Assembly (NCBI RefSeq): GCF_020010905.1
Contig: NZ_JAGJBY010000001.1
Coordinates: 2,190,001 to 2,254,000 of the forward strand
DNA: 64,000 bases
DNA from: Streptomyces acidiscabies
Lineage (GTDB): Bacteria; Actinomycetota; Actinomycetes; Streptomycetales; Streptomycetaceae
Direction: 5' to 3'
How positions within the stretch are numbered: position 1 is the stretch's first letter; each line of letters opens with the position of its first letter. The position numbers and the translations under genes are program-made. Below the pieces are notes generated by a model. The model saw nothing but the letters and a program-made list of their open reading frames with translations. It did no database searches and was not told the DNA's origin. This document shows positions 61,414 to 64,000 of this stretch, one piece after another.

Positions 61414-64000
61414 GTGACCCAGCCCGCTGCGTATCTCCGGTTCCCGCATCTGCACGGCGACTTGGTGGCCTTCACCGCCGAGGACGACGTATGGCTCGCA
61501 CCGCTCGACGGTGGTCGCGCGTGGCGGGTGAGCGCCGACAACATGCCCGTCACCGCGCCCCGGATATCCCCCGACGGTACGACGGTCGCGTGGGCGTCGA
61601 CGCGTGACGGGGCCCGGGAGGTCCAGGTCGCCCCGGTCGACGGGGGGCCGTCGACCCGGCTGACGTACTGGGGGAGTTCGTCCACCCGCGTGTGCGGCTG
61701 GACCCCCGAGGGGCACGTCCTCGTCGTGTCGACGTACGACCAGGCGTCCCGCTCCCGGAGTTGGGCCCGCGCCGTCCCGCTCGACGGGGGACCGGCGACG
61801 ACCCTGCCGTACGGACTCGTCGACGACCTCGCGCTCGGCGGACCGTCCGTCGTCCTGCTCTCCGCGCGCCACGGCCGCGAGGCCGCGCACTGGAAGCGCT
61901 ACCGGGGCGGTATGGCGGGGAAGTTGTGGATCGACCGGGAGGGTGAGGGGGAGTTCGTACGGCTGCACGAAGGGCTGGACGGGAACCTGGAGTCGCCGGT
62001 GTGGGCGGGGGACCGCATCGCGTTCCTGTCCGACCACGAAGGCACCGGCGCCGTCTACTCCTCGCTCGCCGACGGCTCCGATCTGCGCCGACACACTCCC
62101 CAAGGCGGCTTCTACGCACGGCACTTGACCGGTGACGGCACCCGGCTCGTGTACGCGTCAGGCGGCGAACTGTGGCTCCTCGACGACCTCGACGGGGCCG
62201 AACCCCGGCTCCTGGACGTCCAGTTGGGCGGCCAGCGGATGGACCGCAGGCCCCGCCCCCTCGCCCCCGCCGGCTGGCTCGGCGAGGCCGCGCCCGACCA
62301 CACCGCGCGCGGCAGCGCCGTAGAGGTACGCGGTGGCCTGCACTGGGTCACCCACCGCGCCGGACCCGCCCGCGCGCTCGCCGCCGAGCCCGGGGTGCGG
62401 GCGCGGCTGCCGCGGACCTTCCGTACGCCGGAGGGGGAGGAGTGGGTCGTGTGGGTGACGGACGCGGAGGGGGAGGACGCGCTGGAGTTCGCGCCCGCGA
62501 CCGGGCTCGCGCCGGGGGCCACGCCTCGGCGGCTCGCGGGGGGTGCGCTGGGGCGGGTGCTTGAGCTGGCCATGGCTCCCGATGGCAGTCGGGCCGCTGT
62601 CGCCTCGCACGACGGGCGGCTGTTGTTCGTCGAGCGGGAGAGCGGGGAGGTTCGCGAGGTCGTTCGCAGCGACGATGGTGACGTGTCCGACCTGGTCTTT
62701 TCTCCCGACTCCGGGTGGCTCGCCTGGTCCCATCCCGGGCCCAATCCGCTCAGTCAGCTGATGCTGGCCAACACCACTGATCTGTCCGTCACTGAGGCGA
62801 CGCCGTTGCGGTTCCGCGACTACGCTCCCGCGTTCACCCTTGACGGCAAGCATCTCGCGTTCCTCTCCACGCGGGCCTTCGATCCCGTCTACGACCAGCA
62901 CGCCTTCGACCTGTCCTTCCTCGCCGGCGCCCGGCCCCACCTCATCACCCTCGCCGCGACGACCCCGTCCCCCTTCGGGCCTCAGCGGCACGGGCGTGCC
63001 TTCGAGGCGCCCGACAAGGAGGAGACGCCCGACAGCGAGGGGACGCCCGCGACCCGCATCGACCTTGACGGGCTCGCCGATCGCATCGTTCCGTTCCCTG
63101 TCGAGGCTGGTCGGTACTCGTCGTTGCGCGCCGCCAAGGATGGGCTGTTGTGGTTGCGTCATCCCGTTCAGGGGGTTCTCGGGACTTCCCGGGCCACCCC
63201 CGAAGAGCCCGCCGCCACAACCGAGTTGGAGCGGTACGACCTTGGCGCGCGGCGGGTTGAGCATCTTGCCGACGACGCCGATGGGTTCGAGGTCAGTGGC
63301 GACGGGAAGCGACTGCTGCTCTGGACCGACGGCAAGCTCAAAGTCGTACCCAGCGATCGGCGGGCCTCCGGGGACGAGGACAGCGACTCCAACATCACCG
63401 TCGATCTCGGGCGGATTCGGCAGACCGTCGATCCCGCTGCGGAGTGGCGGCAGATGTATGACGAGGCTGGGCGGCTCATGCGGGACAACTTCTGGCGGGA
63501 GGATCTTGGGGGTGTCGACTGGGCCGGGGTTCTCGACCGGTATCGGTCCGTCCTCGAACGGGTTGCCACGCATGATGACCTTGTCGACCTTCTCTGGGAA
63601 GTTCAGGGGGAGTTGGGGACGTCCCATGCGTACGTCACTCCGGGGTGGGGGTATGGGCGGGGGCCTCGGCAGGGGCTTCTGGGGGCGGACATCTCCCGTG
63701 CGGATGACGGGAGTTGGCGTGTCGATCGGATCCTTCCTTCCGAGACGTCCGACCCTGATGCCCGATCTCCCCTTGCTGCGCCGGGAGTTGCTGTTCGTGT
63801 CGGTGACGCGATCGTTGCCGTCGGGGGGCATCCTGTCGACTCTGTCGCCGGGCCCGGTCCGCTGCTTGTCGGTACGGCCGGGAAGGCTGTTGAGCTGACC
63901 GTCTCGCCTGCGGATGGGGGGGATGTTCGGCATGCCGTTGTCGTGCCTATTGGGGATGAGGAGGCGCTTCGGTATCACGCGTGGGTGGCTGATCGGCGGG
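61414..64000 (+). CDS. tricorn-protease homologue, partial (3' end outside window)
   Basis: The frame opens at a GTG at 61414 and stays open to the window end, about 862 codons. The N-terminal 600 residues carry beta-propeller repeats ('TAPRISPDGTTVAWASTRDG', 'DLVFSPDSGWLAWSHPG', 'FTLDGKHLAFLSTRAFDPVYD'), then the core with 'ELGTSHAYVTP' near 735 (probable catalytic-His segment) and a PDZ domain (about 765-860). The catalytic Ser of the C2 domain lies beyond 64000. Tricorn proteases degrade peptides released by the proteasome; in Streptomyces they are large cytoplasmic enzymes. It is probably leaderless. Confidence 0.9.
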   Translation, partial: MTQPAAYLRFPHLHGDLVAFTAEDDVWLAPLDGGRAWRVSADNMPVTAPRISPDGTTVAWASTRDGAREVQVAPVDGGPSTRLTYWGSSSTRVCGWTPEGHVLVVSTYDQASRSRSWARAVPLDGGPATTLPYGLVDDLALGGPSVVLLSARHGREAAHWKRYRGGMAGKLWIDREGEGEFVRLHEGLDGNLESPVWAGDRIAFLSDHEGTGAVYSSLADGSDLRRHTPQGGFYARHLTGDGTRLVYASGGELWLLDDLDGAEPRLLDVQLGGQRMDRRPRPLAPAGWLGEAAPDHTARGSAVEVRGGLHWVTHRAGPARALAAEPGVRARLPRTFRTPEGEEWVVWVTDAEGEDALEFAPATGLAPGATPRRLAGGALGRVLELAMAPDGSRAAVASHDGRLLFVERESGEVREVVRSDDGDVSDLVFSPDSGWLAWSHPGPNPLSQLMLANTTDLSVTEATPLRFRDYAPAFTLDGKHLAFLSTRAFDPVYDQHAFDLSFLAGARPHLITLAATTPSPFGPQRHGRAFEAPDKEETPDSEGTPATRIDLDGLADRIVPFPVEAGRYSSLRAAKDGLLWLRHPVQGVLGTSRATPEEPAATTELERYDLGARRVEHLADDADGFEVSGDGKRLLLWTDGKLKVVPSDRRASGDEDSDSNITVDLGRIRQTVDPAAEWRQMYDEAGRLMRDNFWREDLGGVDWAGVLDRYRSVLERVATHDDLVDLLWEVQGELGTSHAYVTPGWGYGRGPRQGLLGADISRADDGSWRVDRILPSETSDPDARSPLAAPGVAVRVGDAIVAVGGHPVDSVAGPGPLLVGTAGKAVELTVSPADGGDVRHAVVVPIGDEEALRYHAWVADRR

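Overview
This is a high-GC actinobacterial chromosome segment, almost certainly Streptomyces. GC is very high with strong third-position bias, GTG starts are common, neighbouring genes often overlap by 4 nt (ATGA/GTGA), many genes look leaderless, TTA codons are rare and confined to a few genes, and the gene set is typically streptomycete (DUF397/Scr1-type regulator pair, tandem-HAMP kinase, SpoIIE-type phosphatase, paired small membrane proteins). I recall the order proB-proA ... nadD-LCP-rsfS ... leuS ... comEA-comEC-holA-rpsT-lepA ... hemW-hrcA-dnaJ as the conserved core order of this genus, but could not check it here.

Layout. 1-7455: surface polysaccharide block. On the minus strand lie a partial GT2 enzyme, two more GT2 enzymes, a DUF2304 protein, a flippase and rfbD-rfbB; rfbA-rfbC diverge on the plus strand. 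Together they would make dTDP-L-rhamnose and assemble or export a rhamnose-containing wall glycan. 7524-13058: proB and proA (proline synthesis) around a small conserved protein, two related membrane proteins with matching leaderless promoters, and a YefM/RelE-type toxin-antitoxin pair. 13150-18380: M48 protease, two tiny membrane proteins, nadD, an LCP-like wall protein, rsfS and a histidine phosphatase. 18479-21613: two identical tRNA-Ala(GGC) genes flank an MmyB-type regulator, an MFS exporter and two zinc-ribbon mini-proteins. 21726-24517: a NuoF-like/ferredoxin fusion plus a membrane cytochrome-b-like protein. 24757-27811: leuS behind a short leader peptide with three consecutive Leu codons and an attenuator-like terminator.

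27931-34227 is the accessory island. It holds a GntR regulator with tandem operators, small zinc proteins and a minus-strand run of small genes. That run contains a 31-codon peptide gene, a radical SAM/SPASM-like enzyme and a PIMT-like methyltransferase, separated by strong hairpins. The island ends with an XRE/DUF397 pair. I read the peptide-rSAM-PIMT trio as a candidate RiPP (modified peptide) locus; this is the best candidate for an undescribed system in the window.

34472-45640 returns to core genes: a coiled-coil membrane protein, DegV, comEA-comEC, holA, a methyltransferase, rpsT and lepA. The 1-kb rpsT-lepA gap holds a decayed repeat array with an inverted ~140-bp piece matching comEC 4.3 kb away. 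45841-53819: long-chain acyl-CoA ligase, then a tandem-HAMP hybrid histidine kinase (two TTA codons) divergent from a SpoIIE-type phosphatase. 53850-64000: hemW, DUF3097, an MBL hydrolase, CIRCE-hrcA-dnaJ (heat shock), a nitronate-monooxygenase-like enzyme, rsmE, an unknown protein and a tricorn-protease homologue cut by the window end.
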